DNA from: Colletes latitarsis
Lineage: Eukaryota > Arthropoda > Insecta > Hymenoptera > Colletidae
Assembly: GCF_051014445.1 (NCBI RefSeq)
Contig: NC_135134.1
Coordinates: 1,827,672 to 1,891,671, forward strand
Length of the DNA: 64,000 bases
Direction: 5' to 3'
Below are positions 50,444-63,300 of this stretch, one piece after another. How positions within the stretch are numbered: position 1 is the first letter of the stretch; every line of letters starts with the position of its first letter. The translations under genes and the position numbers were made by a program. Under the pieces are notes generated by a model that was not told where the DNA came from, made no database searches, and saw only the letters and a program-made list of their open reading frames with translations.

Positions 50444-52320
50444 TGGCAAGATCCTGGGCTTTTTCTGGTTCGGATCACGTAGTAATGCGGTACCACACCG
50501 TAACATTCAATTAAACCTGGTTACGATTAATATTTTAGAGGATAACGCCGGCTATGTCTGGGATAGGTCTGGTATTCGCCCTCATCTGGCTCGTACTTTC
50601 GCGTTTTTCGCATACTTCCTGGCCAGATCCGTGCCTTTTTCTGGTCTGTATCACGTAGTAATGTGGTACCACACTGAAACCGTCAATAAAAGCTGGTTCC
50701 GATTAGTATCTTAGAGGATAACGCTGGTTATGGCTGGGTTAGTTCTGGTATTTGCAATCATCTGGCTCGTACCTTCGCATTTTTCGCCTACTTGTTGTCA
50801 AGATCCTGGGCTTCTTCTGGTCTGGATCACGTAGTAATTAGGTACCACACTGAAACATTCAACTAAACCTGGTTCCGATTAATATTTTGGAGGGTAACGC
50901 CGGTTATGTCTCGGTTAGGTCTGGGATTTGCCCTCATCTGGCTCGTACCTTTGCATTTTTCGCCTACTTGTTGGCCAGATCCTGGGCTTTTCCTGGTTTG
51001 GATCACGTAGCAATGTGGTAACACACTGAAACAGTCAAATAAACCTGGTTCCGATTAATATTTTAGAGGATAACGCCGGCTATGTCTGGGATAGGTCTGG
51101 TATTCGCCCTCATCTGGCTCGTACTTTCGCATTTTTCGCATACTTCCTGGCCAGATCCGTGCCTTTTTCTGGTCTGTATCACGTAGTAATGTGGTACCAC
51201 ACTGAAACCGTCAATAAAAGCTGGTTCCGATTAGTATCTTAGAGGATAACGCTGGTTATGGCTGGGTTAGTTCTGGTATTTGCAATCATCTGGCTCGTAC
51301 CTTCGCATTTTTCGCCTACTTGTTGTCAAGATCCTGGGCTTTTTCTGGTTTGGATCCCGTAGTAATGTGGCTGCACACCGAAAGAGTCAATTAAATCAGG
51401 TTGCGATTAATATTTTAGAGGATAACGCCGGTTATGTCGGGGTTAGGTCTGGTATATGCCCTCATCTGGCTCGTACTGTTGTATTTCTCGCATACTTGTT
51501 GGCCAGATCCTGGGCTTTTTCTGGTCTGGATCACGTAGTAATGCGGTACCACACCGTAACAGTCAATTAAACTTGGTTGCGATTAATATTTAAGAGGATA
51601 ACGCCGGTTATGTCTCGGTTAGGTCTGGTATTTGCAATCATCTGGCTCGTACCTTCGCATTTTTCGCATACTTGTTAGCCAGATCCTGGGCTTTTCCTGG
51701 TTTGGATCACGTAGTAATGTGGCACCACACTGAAACAGTCAATAGTAGCTGGTTGCGATTAATATTTTAGAGGATAACGCCGGTTATGTCTGGGTTAGGT
51801 CTGGGATTTGCCCTCATCTGGCTCGTACTTTCGCATCTATCGCATACTTGATGGCTAGATCCTGGCCTTTTTCTGGTTTGGATCACGTACTAATGCGGTA
51901 CTACACCGAAACAGTCAATTAAACCTGGTTGCGATTAATATTTTAGAGGATGACGCCGGTTATGTCTCGGTTAGGTCTGGGATTTGCCCTCATCTGGCTC
52001 GCACTTTCGCATTTTTCGCATACTTGTTGGCCAGATCCTGGCCTTTTTCTGGCTTGGACCACGTAGTAATGTGGTACCACACTGAAACAATCAAATAAAC
52101 CTGGTTCCGATTAATATTTTAGAGGATAACGCCGGCTATGCCTGGGATAGGTCTGGTATTTGCCCTCATCTGGCTCGTACTTACGCATTTTTCGCATACG
52201 AGCTGGCCAGATCCTGGCCTTCTTCTGGTCTGTATCACGTAGCAATGTGGTACCACTCTGAAACCGTCAATAAAAGCTGGTTCCGATTAGTATCTTAGAG
52301 GATAACGCTGGTTATGGCTG

Positions 52321-55300
52321 GGTTAGTTCTGGTATTTGCAATCATCTGGCTCGTACCTTCGCATTTTTCGCCTACTTGTTGTCAAGATCCTGGGCTTTTT
52401 CTGGTCTGGATCACGTAGTAATGCGGTACCACACCGTAACAGACAATTAAACCTGGTTGCGATTAATATCTTAGAGGATAACGCCGGTTATGTCTCGGTT
52501 AGATCTGGTATTTGCTCATCTGGCTCGTACCTTCGCATTTTTCGCATACGTGTTGGCCAGATCCTGGGCTTTTCCTGGTTTGGATCACGTAGTAATGCGG
52601 CACCACACCGAAACAGTCAATTAAACCTGGTTGCGATTAATATTTTAGAGGATAACGCCGGTTATGTCTCGGTTAGGTCTGGGATTTGCCCTCATCTGGC
52701 TCGCACTTTCGCATCTATCGCATACTTGATGGCTAGATCCTGGCCTTTTTCTGGTTGGATCACGTAGTAATGCGGTACCACACCGAAACAGTCAATTAAA
52801 CCTGGTTGCGAATAATATTTTAGAGGATAACGCCGGTTATGTCTCGGTTAGGTCTGGGATTTGCCCTCATCTGGCTCGCACTTTCGCATTTTTCGCATAC
52901 TTGTTGGCCAGATCCTGGCCTTTTTCTGGCTTGGACAACGTAGTAATGTGTTACCACACTGAAACAATCAAATAAACCTGGTTCCGATTAATATTTTAGA
53001 GGATAACGCCGGCTATGTCTGGGATTGGTCTGGTATTCGCCCTCATCTGGCTCGTACTTTCGCATTTTTCGCATACTTGCTTGCCAGATCCTGGCCTTTT
53101 TCTGGTCTGTATCACGTAGTAATGTGGTACCACACTGAAACCGTCAATAAAAGCTGGTTCCGATTAGTATCTTAGAGGATAGCGCTGGTTATGGCTGGGT
53201 TAGTTCTGGTATTTGCAATCATCTGGCTCGTACCTTCGCATTGTTCGCCTACTTGTGGTCAAGATCCTGGGCTTTTTCTGGTTTGGATCACGTAGTAATG
53301 CGGTACCACACCGTAACAGACAATTAAACCTGGTTGCGATTAATATTTTGGGGGATAACGCCGGTTATGTCTCGGTTAGGTCTGGGATTTGCCCTCATCT
53401 GGCTCGTACCTTTGCATTTTTCGCCTACTTGTTGGCAAGATCCTGGGCTTTTTCAGGTTCGGATCACGTAGTAATGCGGTACCACACCGAAACAGTCAAT
53501 TAAACCTGGTTGCGATTAATATTTTAGAGGATAACGCCGGTTATGTCTCGGTTAGGTCTGGGATTTGCCCTCATCTGGCTCGCACTTTCGCATCTATCGC
53601 ATACTTGATGGCTAGATCCTGGCCTTTTTCTGGTTCGGATCACGTAGTAATGCGCTACCACACCGAAACAGTCAATTAAACCAGGTTGCGATTAATATTT
53701 TAGAGGATAACGCCGGTTATGTCTCGGTTAGGTCTGGTATTTGCCCTCATCTGGCTCGCAGTTTCGCATCTATCGCATACTTGTTGGCCGGACCCTGGGC
53801 TTTGCCTGGTTTGGATCACGTAGTAATGCGGTACCACACCGAAGCAGTCAATTAAACCTGGTTGCGATTAATATTTTAGAGGATAACGCCGGTTATGTCT
53901 CGGTTAGGTCTGGGATTTGCCCTCATCTGGCTCCTACTTTCGCATTTTTCGCATACTTGTTGGCCATATCCTGGGCTTTTCCTGGTTTGGATCACGTAGT
54001 AATGCGGTACCACACCGAAACTGCCAATTAAACCTGGTTGCGATTAATATTTTAGAGGATAGCGCCGCTTATGTCTCGGTTAGGTCTGGGATTTGCCCTC
54101 ATCTGGCTCCTACTTTCGCATTTTTCGCATACTTGTTGGCCAGATCCTGGGCTTTTCCTGGTTTGGATCACGTAGTAATGCGGTACCACACCGAAGCAGT
54201 CAATTAAACCTGGTTGCGATTAATATTTTAGAGGATAATGCCGGTTATGTCTCGGTTAGGTCTGGGATTTGCCCTGATCTGGCTCCTACTTTCGCATTTT
54301 TCGCATACTTGTTGGCCAGATCCTGGGCTTTTCCTGGTTTGGATCACGTAGTAATGCGGTACCACACCGAAGCAGTCAATTAAACCTGGTTGCGATTAAT
54401 ATTTTAGAGGATAACGCCGGTTATGTCTCGGTTAGGTCTGGTATTTGCCCTCATCTGGCTCGCAGTTTCGCATCTATCGCATACTTGATGGCTAGTTCCT
54501 GGCCTTTTTCTGGTTTGGATGACGTAGTAATGCGGTTCCACACCGAAACAGTCAATTAAACCTGGTTGCGATTAATATTTTGGGGGATAACGCCGGTTAT
54601 GTCTCGGTTAGGTCTGGGATTTGCCCTCATCTGGCTCGTACCTTTGCATTTTTCGCCTACTTGTTGGCAAGATCCTGGGCTTTTTCTGGTTCGGATCACG
54701 TAGTAATGCGGTACCACACCGAAACAGACAATTAGACCTGGTTGCGATTAATATTTTAGAGGATAACGCCGGTTATGTCTCGGTTAGGTCTGGTATTTGC
54801 CCTCATCTGGCTCGCAGTTTCTCATCTATCGCATACTTGATGGCTAGTTCCTGGCCTTTTTCTGGTTTGGATGACGTAGTAATGCGGTACCACACCGAAA
54901 CAGTCAATTAAACCTGGTTGCGATTAATATTTTAGAGGATAACGCCGGCTAGGTCTGGGATAGGTCTGGTATTTGCCCTCATCTGGCTCGCACTTTCGCA
55001 TTTTTCGCATACTTGCTGGCCTGATCCTGGCCTTTTTCAGGCTTGGACAACGTAGTAATGTGGTACCACACTAAAACAGTCAAATAAACCTGGTTCCGAT
55101 TAATATTTTAGAGGATAACGCCGGTTATGTCTCGGTTAGGTCTGGGATTTGCCCTCATTTGGCTCGCACTTTCGCATTTTTCGCATACTTGTTGGCCAGA
55201 TCCTGGCCTTTTTCTGGCTTGGACCACGTAGTAATTAGGTACCACACTGAAACATTCAACTAAACCTGGTTCCGATTAATATTTTAGAGGATAACGCCGG

Positions 55301-56316
55301 TTATGTCTGGTTTAGTTCTGGTATTTTCCCTCATCTGGCTCGCACTTTCGCATCTATCGCATACTTGATGGCTAGATCCTGGCCTTTTTCTGGTTTGGAT
55401 CACGTAGTAATGCGGTACCACACCGAAACAGTCAATTAAACCTGGTTGCGATTAATATTTTAGAGGATAACGCCGGTTATGTCTCGGTTAGGTCTGGGAT
55501 TTGCCCTAATCTGGCTCCTACTTTCGCATTTTTCGCGTACTTGTTGGCCAGATCCTGGCCTTTTTCAGGCATGGATCACGTAGTAATGCGGTACCACACC
55601 GAAACAGTCAATTAAACCTGGTTGCGATTAATATTTTAGAGGATAACGCCGGTTATGTCTCGGTTAGGTCTGGGATTTGCCCTCATCTGGCTCGTACTTT
55701 CGCATCTATCGCATACTTGATGGCTAGATCCTGGCCTTTTTCTGGTTTGAATCACGTAGTAATGCGGTACCACACCGTAACAGACAATTAAACCTGGTTG
55801 CGATTAATATTTTGGGGGATAACGCCGGTTATGTCTCGGTTAGGTCTGGGATTTGCCCTCATCTGGCTCGTACTTTCGCATCTATCGCATACTTGATGGC
55901 TAGATCCTGGCCTTTTTCTGGTTTGGATCACGTAGTAATGCGGTACCACACCGAAACAGTCAATTAAACCTGGTTGCGATTAATATTTTAGAGGATAACG
56001 CCGGTTATGTCTCGGTTAGGTCTGGGATTTGCCCTCATCTGGCTCCTACTTTCGCATCTATCGCATACTTGATGGCTAGATCCTGGCCTTTTTCTGGTTC
56101 GGATCACGTAGTAATGCGCTACCACACCGAAACAGTCAATTAAACCTGGTTGCGATTAATATTTTAGAGGATAACGCCGGTTATGTCTCGGTTAGGTCTG
56201 GGATTTGCTCTAATCTGGCTCCTACTTTCGCATTTTTCGCATACTTGTTGGCCAGATCCTGGCCTTTTTCTGGCATGGATCACGTAGTAATGCGGTACCA
56301 CACCGAAACAGTCAAT
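52321..56316 (+). repeat. Mosaic block related to 20.3-25 kb
   Basis: About 23 monomers. From 53163 the order follows 20281 onward (shift 32882, later 33058). Two private deletions lie close together: two bases lost in ATTTGCTCATCTGG near 52512 and one base lost in CTGGTTGGATCACG near 52754. The two-base loss makes one monomer 174 bp, a multiple of three, so a longer stop-free run of 143 codons arises there by chance. Confidence 0.83.
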
Positions 56317-59300
56317 TAAACCTGGTTGCGATTAATATTTTAGAGGATAACGCCGGTTATGTCTCGGTTAGGTCTGGGATTTGCCCTCATCGGGCTCGTA
56401 CTTTCGCATCTATCGCATACTTGATGGCTAGATCCTGGCCTTTTTCTGGTTTGGATCACGTAGTAATGCGGTACCACACCGAAACAGTCAATTAAACCTG
56501 GTTGCGATTAATATTTTAGAGAATAACGCCGGTTATGTCTCGGTTAGGTCTGGGATTTGCCCTCATCTGGCTGGCACTTTCGCATCTATCGCATACTTGA
56601 TGGCTAGATCCTGGCCTTTTTCTGGTTTGGATCACGGAGTAATGCGGTACCACACCGAAACAGTCAATTAAACCTGGTTGCGAATAATATTTTAGAGGAT
56701 AACGCCGGTTATGTCTCGGTTAGGTCTGGGATTTGCCCTCATCTGGCTCGTACTTTCGCATTTTTCGCATACTTGCTTGCCAGATCCTGGCCTTTTTCTG
56801 GTCTGTATCATGTAGTAATGTGGTACCACACTGAAACCATCAATAAAGGCCGGTTCCGATTAGTATCTTAGAGGATAACGCTGGTTATGGCTGGGTTAGT
56901 TCTGGTATTTGCAATCATCTGGCTCGTACCTTCGCATTGTTCGCCTACTTGTTGTCAAGATCCTGGGCTTTTTCTGGTTTGAATCACGTAGTAATGCGGT
57001 ACCACACCGTAACAGACAATTAAACCTGGTTGCGATTAATATTTTGGGGGATAACGCCGGTTATGTCTCGGTTAGGTCTGGGATTTGCCCTCATCTGGCT
57101 CGTACTTTCGCATCTATCGCATACTTGATGGTTAGATCCTGGCCTTTTTCTGGTTTGGATCACGTAGTAATGCGGTACCACACCGAAACAGTCAATTAAA
57201 CCTGGTTGCGATTAATATTTTAGAGGATAACGCCGGTTATGTCACGGTTAGGTCTGGGATTTGCCCTCATCTGGCTCGCACTTTCGCATCTATCGCATAC
57301 TTGATGGCTAGATCCTGGCCTTTTTCTGGTTCGGATCACGTAGTAATGCGCTACCACACCGAAACAGTCAATTAAACCTGGTTGCGATTAATATTTTAGA
57401 GGATAACGCCGGTTATGTCTCGGTTAGGTTTGGGATTTGCCCTGATCTGGCTCCTACTTTCGCATTTTTTGCATACTTGTTGGCCATATCCTGGGCTTTT
57501 CCTGGTTTGGATCACGTAGTAATGCGGTACCACACCGAAACTGTCAATTAAACCTGGTTGCGATTAATATTTTAGAGGATAGCGCCGCTTATGTCTCGGT
57601 TAGGTCTGGGATTTGCCCTCATCTGGCTCGCACTTTTGCATTTTTCGCATACTTGTTGGCCTTTTTCTGGCTTGGACCACGTAGTAATGTGGTACCACAC
57701 TGAAACAGTCATATAAACCTGGTTCCGATTAATATTTTAGAGGATAACGCCGGCTATGCCTGGGATAGGTCTGGTATTTGCCCTCATCTGGCTCGTACTT
57801 TCGCATTTTTCGCATACGAGCTGGCCAGATCCTGGCCTTTTTCAGGCTTGGACAACGTAGTAATGTGGTACCACACTAAAACAGTCAAATAAACCTGGTT
57901 CCGATTAATATTTTAGAGGATAACGCCGGTTATGTCTCGGTTAGGTCTGGGATTTGCCCTCATCTGGCTCGTACTTTCGCATTTTTCGCATACTTGTTGG
58001 CCCGATCCTGGCCTTTTTCTGGCTTGGACCACGTAGTAATTAGGTACCACACTGAAACATTCAACTAAACCTGGTTCCGATTAATATTTTAGAGGATAAC
58101 GCCGGTTATGTCTGGGTTAGTTCTGGTATTTGCCCTCATCTGGCTCGCACTTTCGCATCTATCGCATACTTGATGGCTACATCCTGGCCTTTTTCTGGTT
58201 TGGATCACGTAGTAATGCGGTACCACACCGACACAGTCAATTAAACCTGGTTGCGATTAATATTTTAGAGGATAACGCCGGTTATGTCTCGGTTAGGTCT
58301 GGGATTTGCCCTAATCTGGCTCCTACTTTCGCATTTTTCGCATACTTGTTGGCCAGATCCTGGCCTTTTTCTGGCATGGATCACGTAGTAATGCGGTACC
58401 ACACCGAAACAGTCAATTAAACCTGGTTGCGATTAATATTTTAGAGGATAACGCCGGTTATGTCTCGGTTAGGTCTGGGATTTGCCCTCATCTGGCTCGT
58501 ACTTTCGCATCTATCGCATACTTGATGGCTAGATCCTGGCCTTTTTCTGGTTTGGATCACGTAGTAATGCGGTACCACACCGAAACAGTCAATTAAACCT
58601 GGTTCCGATTAATATTTTAGAGGATAACGCCGGTTATGTCTCGGTTAGGTCTGGGATTTGCCCTCATCTGGCTGGCACTTTCGCATCTATCGCATACTTG
58701 ATGGCTAGATCCTGGCCTTTTTCTGGTTTGGATCACGGAGTAATGCGGTACCACACCGAAACAGTCAATTAAACCTGGTTGCGAATAATATTTTAGAGGA
58801 TAACGCCGGTTATGTCTCGGTTAGGTCTGGGATTTGCCCTCATCTGGCTCGTACTTTCGCATTTTTCGCATACTTGCTTGCCAGATCCTGGCCTTTTTCT
58901 GGTCTGTATCATGTAGTAATGTGGTACCACACTGAAACCATCAATAAAGGCCGGTTCCGATTAGTATCTTAGAGGATAATGCTGGTTATGGCTGGGTTAG
59001 TTCTGGTATTTGCAATCATCTGGCTCGTACCTTCGCATTGTTCGCCTACTTGTTGTCAAGATCCTGGGCTTTTTCTGGTTTGAATCACGTAGTAATGCGG
59101 TACCACACCGTAACAGACAATTAAACCTGGTTGCGATTAATATTTTGGGGGATAACGCCGGTTATGTCTCGGTTAGGTCTGGGATTTGCCCTCATCTGGC
59201 TCCTACTTTCGCATCTATTGCATACTTGATGGCTAGATCCTGGCCTTTTTCTGGTTTGGATCACGTAGTAATGCGGTACCACACCGAAACAGTCAATTAA

Positions 59301-60342
59301 ACCTGGTTGCGATTAATATTTTAGAGGATAACGCCGGTTATGTCTCGGTTAGGTCTGGGATTTGCCCTCATCTGGCTCGCACTTTCGCATCTATCGCATA
59401 CTTGATGGCTAGATCCAGGCCTTTTTCTGGTTCGGATCACGTAGTAATGCGCTACCACACCGAAACAGTCAATTAAACCTGGTTGCGATTAATATTTTAG
59501 AGGATAACGCCGGTTATGTCTCGGTTAGGTCTGGGATTTGCCCTGATCTGGCCCCTACTTTCGCATTTTTTGCATACTTGTTGGCCATATCCTGGGCTTT
59601 TCCTGGTTTGGATCACGTAGTAATGCAGTACCACACCGAAACTGTCAATTAAACCTGGTTGCGATTAATATTTTAGAGGATAGCGCCGCTTATGTCTCGG
59701 TTAGGTCTGGGATTTGCCCTCATCTGGCTCGCACTTTTGCATTTTTCGCATACTTGTTGGCCTTTTTCTGGCTTGGACCACGTAGTAATGTGGTACCACA
59801 CTGAAACAGTCAAATAAACCTGGTTCCGATTAATATTTTAGAGGATAACGCCGGCTATGCCTGGGATAGGTCTGGTATTTGCCCTCATCTGGCTCGTACT
59901 TTCGCATTTTTCGCATACGAGCTGGCCAGATCCTGGCCTTCTTCTGGTCTGTATCACGTAGCAATGTGGTACCACTCTGAAACCGTCAATAAAAGCTGGT
60001 TCCGATTAGTATCTTAGAGGATAACGCTGGTTATGGCTGGGTTAGTTCTGGTATTTGCAATCATCTGGCTCGTACCTTCGCATTTTTCGCCTACTTGTTG
60101 TCAAGATCCTGGGCTTTTTCTGGTTCAGATCACGTAGTAATGCGGTGCCACACCGAAACTGTCAATTAAACCTGGTTGCGATTAATATTTTAGAGGATAA
60201 CGCCGGTTATGTCTCGGTTAGGTCTGGGATTTGCCCTGATCTGGCTCCTACTTTCGCATTTTTCGCATACTTGTTGGCCAGATCCTGGGCTTTTCCTGGT
60301 TTGGATCACGTAGTAATGCGGTACCACACCGAAGCAGACAAG
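56317..60342 (+). repeat. 23-monomer (4026 bp) higher-order unit, copy 1
   Basis: This stretch repeats at +4026, which is 23 x 176 minus 22, matching two 11-bp-deleted monomers at 57651-57664 and 59751-59764. The unit is nested: about 56400-57840 resembles 58500-59940 at a shift of 2101 (12 x 176 minus 11), with differences such as GTCACGG versus GTCTCGG and CTATCGC versus CTATTGC. It therefore looks like an older 11-12-monomer duplication that was then copied as a pair. Confidence 0.93.
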
Positions 60343-63300
60343 TAAACCTGGTTGCGATTAATATTTTAGAGGATAACGCCGGTTATGTCTCGGTTAGGTC
60401 TGGGATTTGCCCTCATCGGGCTCGTACTTTCGCATCTATCGCATACTTGATGGCTAGATCCTGGCCTTTTTCTGGTTTGGATCACGTAGTAATGCGGTAC
60501 CACACCGAAACAGTCAATTAAACCTGGTTGCGATTAATATTTTAGAGAATAACGCCGGTTATGTCTCGGTTAGGTCTGGGATTTGCCCTCATCTGGCTGG
60601 CACTTTCGCATCTATCGCATACTTGATGGCTAGATCCTGGCCTTTTTCTGGTTTGGATCACGGAGTAATGCGGTACCACACCGAAACAGTCAATTAAACC
60701 TGGTTGCGAATAATATTTTAGAGGATAACGCCGGTTATGTCTCGGTTAGGTCTGGGATTTGCCCTCATCTGGCTCGTACTTTCGCATTTTTCGCATACTT
60801 GCTTGCCAGATCCTGGCCTTTTTCTGGTCTGTATCATGTAGTAATGTGGTACCACACTGAAACCATCAATAAAGGCCGGTTCCGATTAGTATCTTAGAGG
60901 ATAACGCTGGTTATGGCTGGGTTAGTTCTGGTATTTGCAATCATCTGGCTCGTACCTTCGCATTGTTCGCCTACTTGTTGTCAAGATCCTGGGCTTTTTC
61001 TGGTTTGAATCACGTAGTAATGCGGTACCACACCGTAACAGACAATTAAACCTGGTTGCGATTAATATTTTGGGGGATAACGCCGGTTATGTCTCGGTTA
61101 GGTCTGGGATTTGCCCTCATCTGGCTCGTACTTTCGCATCTATCGCATACTTGATGGTTAGATCCTGGCCTTTTTCTGGTTTGGATCACGTAGTAATGCG
61201 GTACCACACCGAAACAGTCAATTAAACCTGGTTGCGATTAATATTTTAGAGGATAACGCCGGTTATGTCACGGTTAGGTCTGGGATTTGCCCTCATCTGG
61301 CTCGCACTTTCGCATCTATCGCATACTTGATGGCTAGATCCTGGCCTTTTTCTGGTTCGGATCACGTAGTAATGCGCTACCACACCGAAACAGTCAATTA
61401 AACCTGGTTGCGATTAATATTTTAGAGGATAACGCCGGTTATGTCTCGGTTAGGTTTGGGATTTGCCCTGATCTGGCTCCTACTTTCGCATTTTTTGCAT
61501 ACTTGTTGGCCATATCCTGGGCTTTTCCTGGTTTGGATCACGTAGTAATGCGGTACCACACCGAAACTGTCAATTAAACCTGGTTGCGATTAATATTTTA
61601 GAGGATAGCGCCGCTTATGTCTCGGTTAGGTCTGGGATTTGCCCTCATCTGGCTCGCACTTTTGCATTTTTCGCATACTTGTTGGCCTTTTTCTGGCTTG
61701 GACCACGTAGTAATGTGGTACCACACTGAAACAGTCATATAAACCTGGTTCCGATTAATATTTTAGAGGATAACGCCGGCTATGCCTGGGATAGGTCTGG
61801 TATTTGCCCTCATCTGGCTCGTACTTTCGCATTTTTCGCATACGAGCTGGCCAGATCCTGGCCTTTTTCAGGCTTGGACAACGTAGTAATGTGGTACCAC
61901 ACTAAAACAGTCAAATAAACCTGGTTCCGATTAATATTTTAGAGGATAACGCCGGTTATGTCTCGGTTAGGTCTGGGATTTGCCCTCATCTGGCTCGTAC
62001 TTTCGCATTTTTCGCATACTTGTTGGCCCGATCCTGGCCTTTTTCTGGCTTGGACCACGTAGTAATTAGGTACCACACTGAAACATTCAACTAAACCTGG
62101 TTCCGATTAATATTTTAGAGGATAACGCCGGTTATGTCTGGGTTAGTTCTGGTATTTGCCCTCATCTGGCTCGCACTTTCGCATCTATCGCATACTTGAT
62201 GGCTACATCCTGGCCTTTTTCTGGTTTGGATCACGTAGTAATGCGGTACCACACCGACACAGTCAATTAAACCTGGTTGCGATTAATATTTTAGAGGATA
62301 ACGCCGGTTATGTCTCGGTTAGGTCTGGGATTTGCCCTAATCTGGCTCCTACTTTCGCATTTTTCGCATACTTGTTGGCCAGATCCTGGCCTTTTTCTGG
62401 CATGGATCACGTAGTAATGCGGTACCACACCGAAACAGTCAATTAAACCTGGTTGCGATTAATATTTTAGAGGATAACGCCGGTTATGTCTCGGTTAGGT
62501 CTGGGATTTGCCCTCATCTGGCTCGTACTTTCGCATCTATCGCATACTTGATGGCTAGATCCTGGCCTTTTTCTGGTTTGGATCACGTAGTAATGCGGTA
62601 CCACACCGAAACAGTCAATTAAACCTGGTTCCGATTAATATTTTAGAGGATAACGCCGGTTATGTCTCGGTTAGGTCTGGGATTTGCCCTCATCTGGCTG
62701 GCACTTTCGCATCTATCGCATACTTGATGGCTAGATCCTGGCCTTTTTCTGGTTTGGATCACGGAGTAATGCGGTACCACACCGAAACAGTCAATTAAAC
62801 CTGGTTGCGAATAATATTTTAGAGGATAACGCCGGTTATGTCTCGGTTAGGTCTGGGATTTGCCCTCATCTGGCTCGTACTTTCGCATTTTTCGCATACT
62901 TGCTTGCCAGATCCTGGCCTTTTTCTGGTCTGTATCATGTAGTAATGTGGTACCACACTGAAACCATCAATAAAGGCCGGTTCCGATTAGTATCTTAGAG
63001 GATAATGCTGGTTATGGCTGGGTTAGTTCTGGTATTTGCAATCATCTGGCTCGTACCTTCGCATTGTTCGCCTACTTGTTGTCAAGATCCTGGGCTTTTT
63101 CTGGTTTGAATCACGTAGTAATGCGGTACCACACCGTAACAGACAATTAAACCTGGTTGCGATTAATATTTTGGGGGATAACGCCGGTTATGTCTCGGTT
63201 AGGTCTGGGATTTGCCCTCATCTGGCTCCTACTTTCGCATCTATTGCATACTTGATGGCTAGATCCTGGCCTTTTTCTGGTTTGGATCACGTAGTAATGC

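Larger units (their letters stand above)
46311..52320 (+). repeat. Partial, rearranged third relative of the 42-monomer unit
   Basis: From about 45450 to 48430 the sequence follows 27350 to 30330 at a constant shift of 18103 (103 x 176 minus 25, with all 25 bases explained by two 11-bp and three 1-bp deletions). After that the shift drops to 17938 and then 17763, showing loss of about one monomer at each step. A four-monomer duplication then raises it to 18467. Single-base differences from the two main copies are more common than between those copies. Confidence 0.85.

Noticed and set aside
52336..52767. A longer run of 143 codons
   Set aside because: A two-base deletion near 52512 makes one monomer 174 bp, so the same phase is read twice. 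It ends at a further one-base deletion near 52754. It is a by-product of indels.
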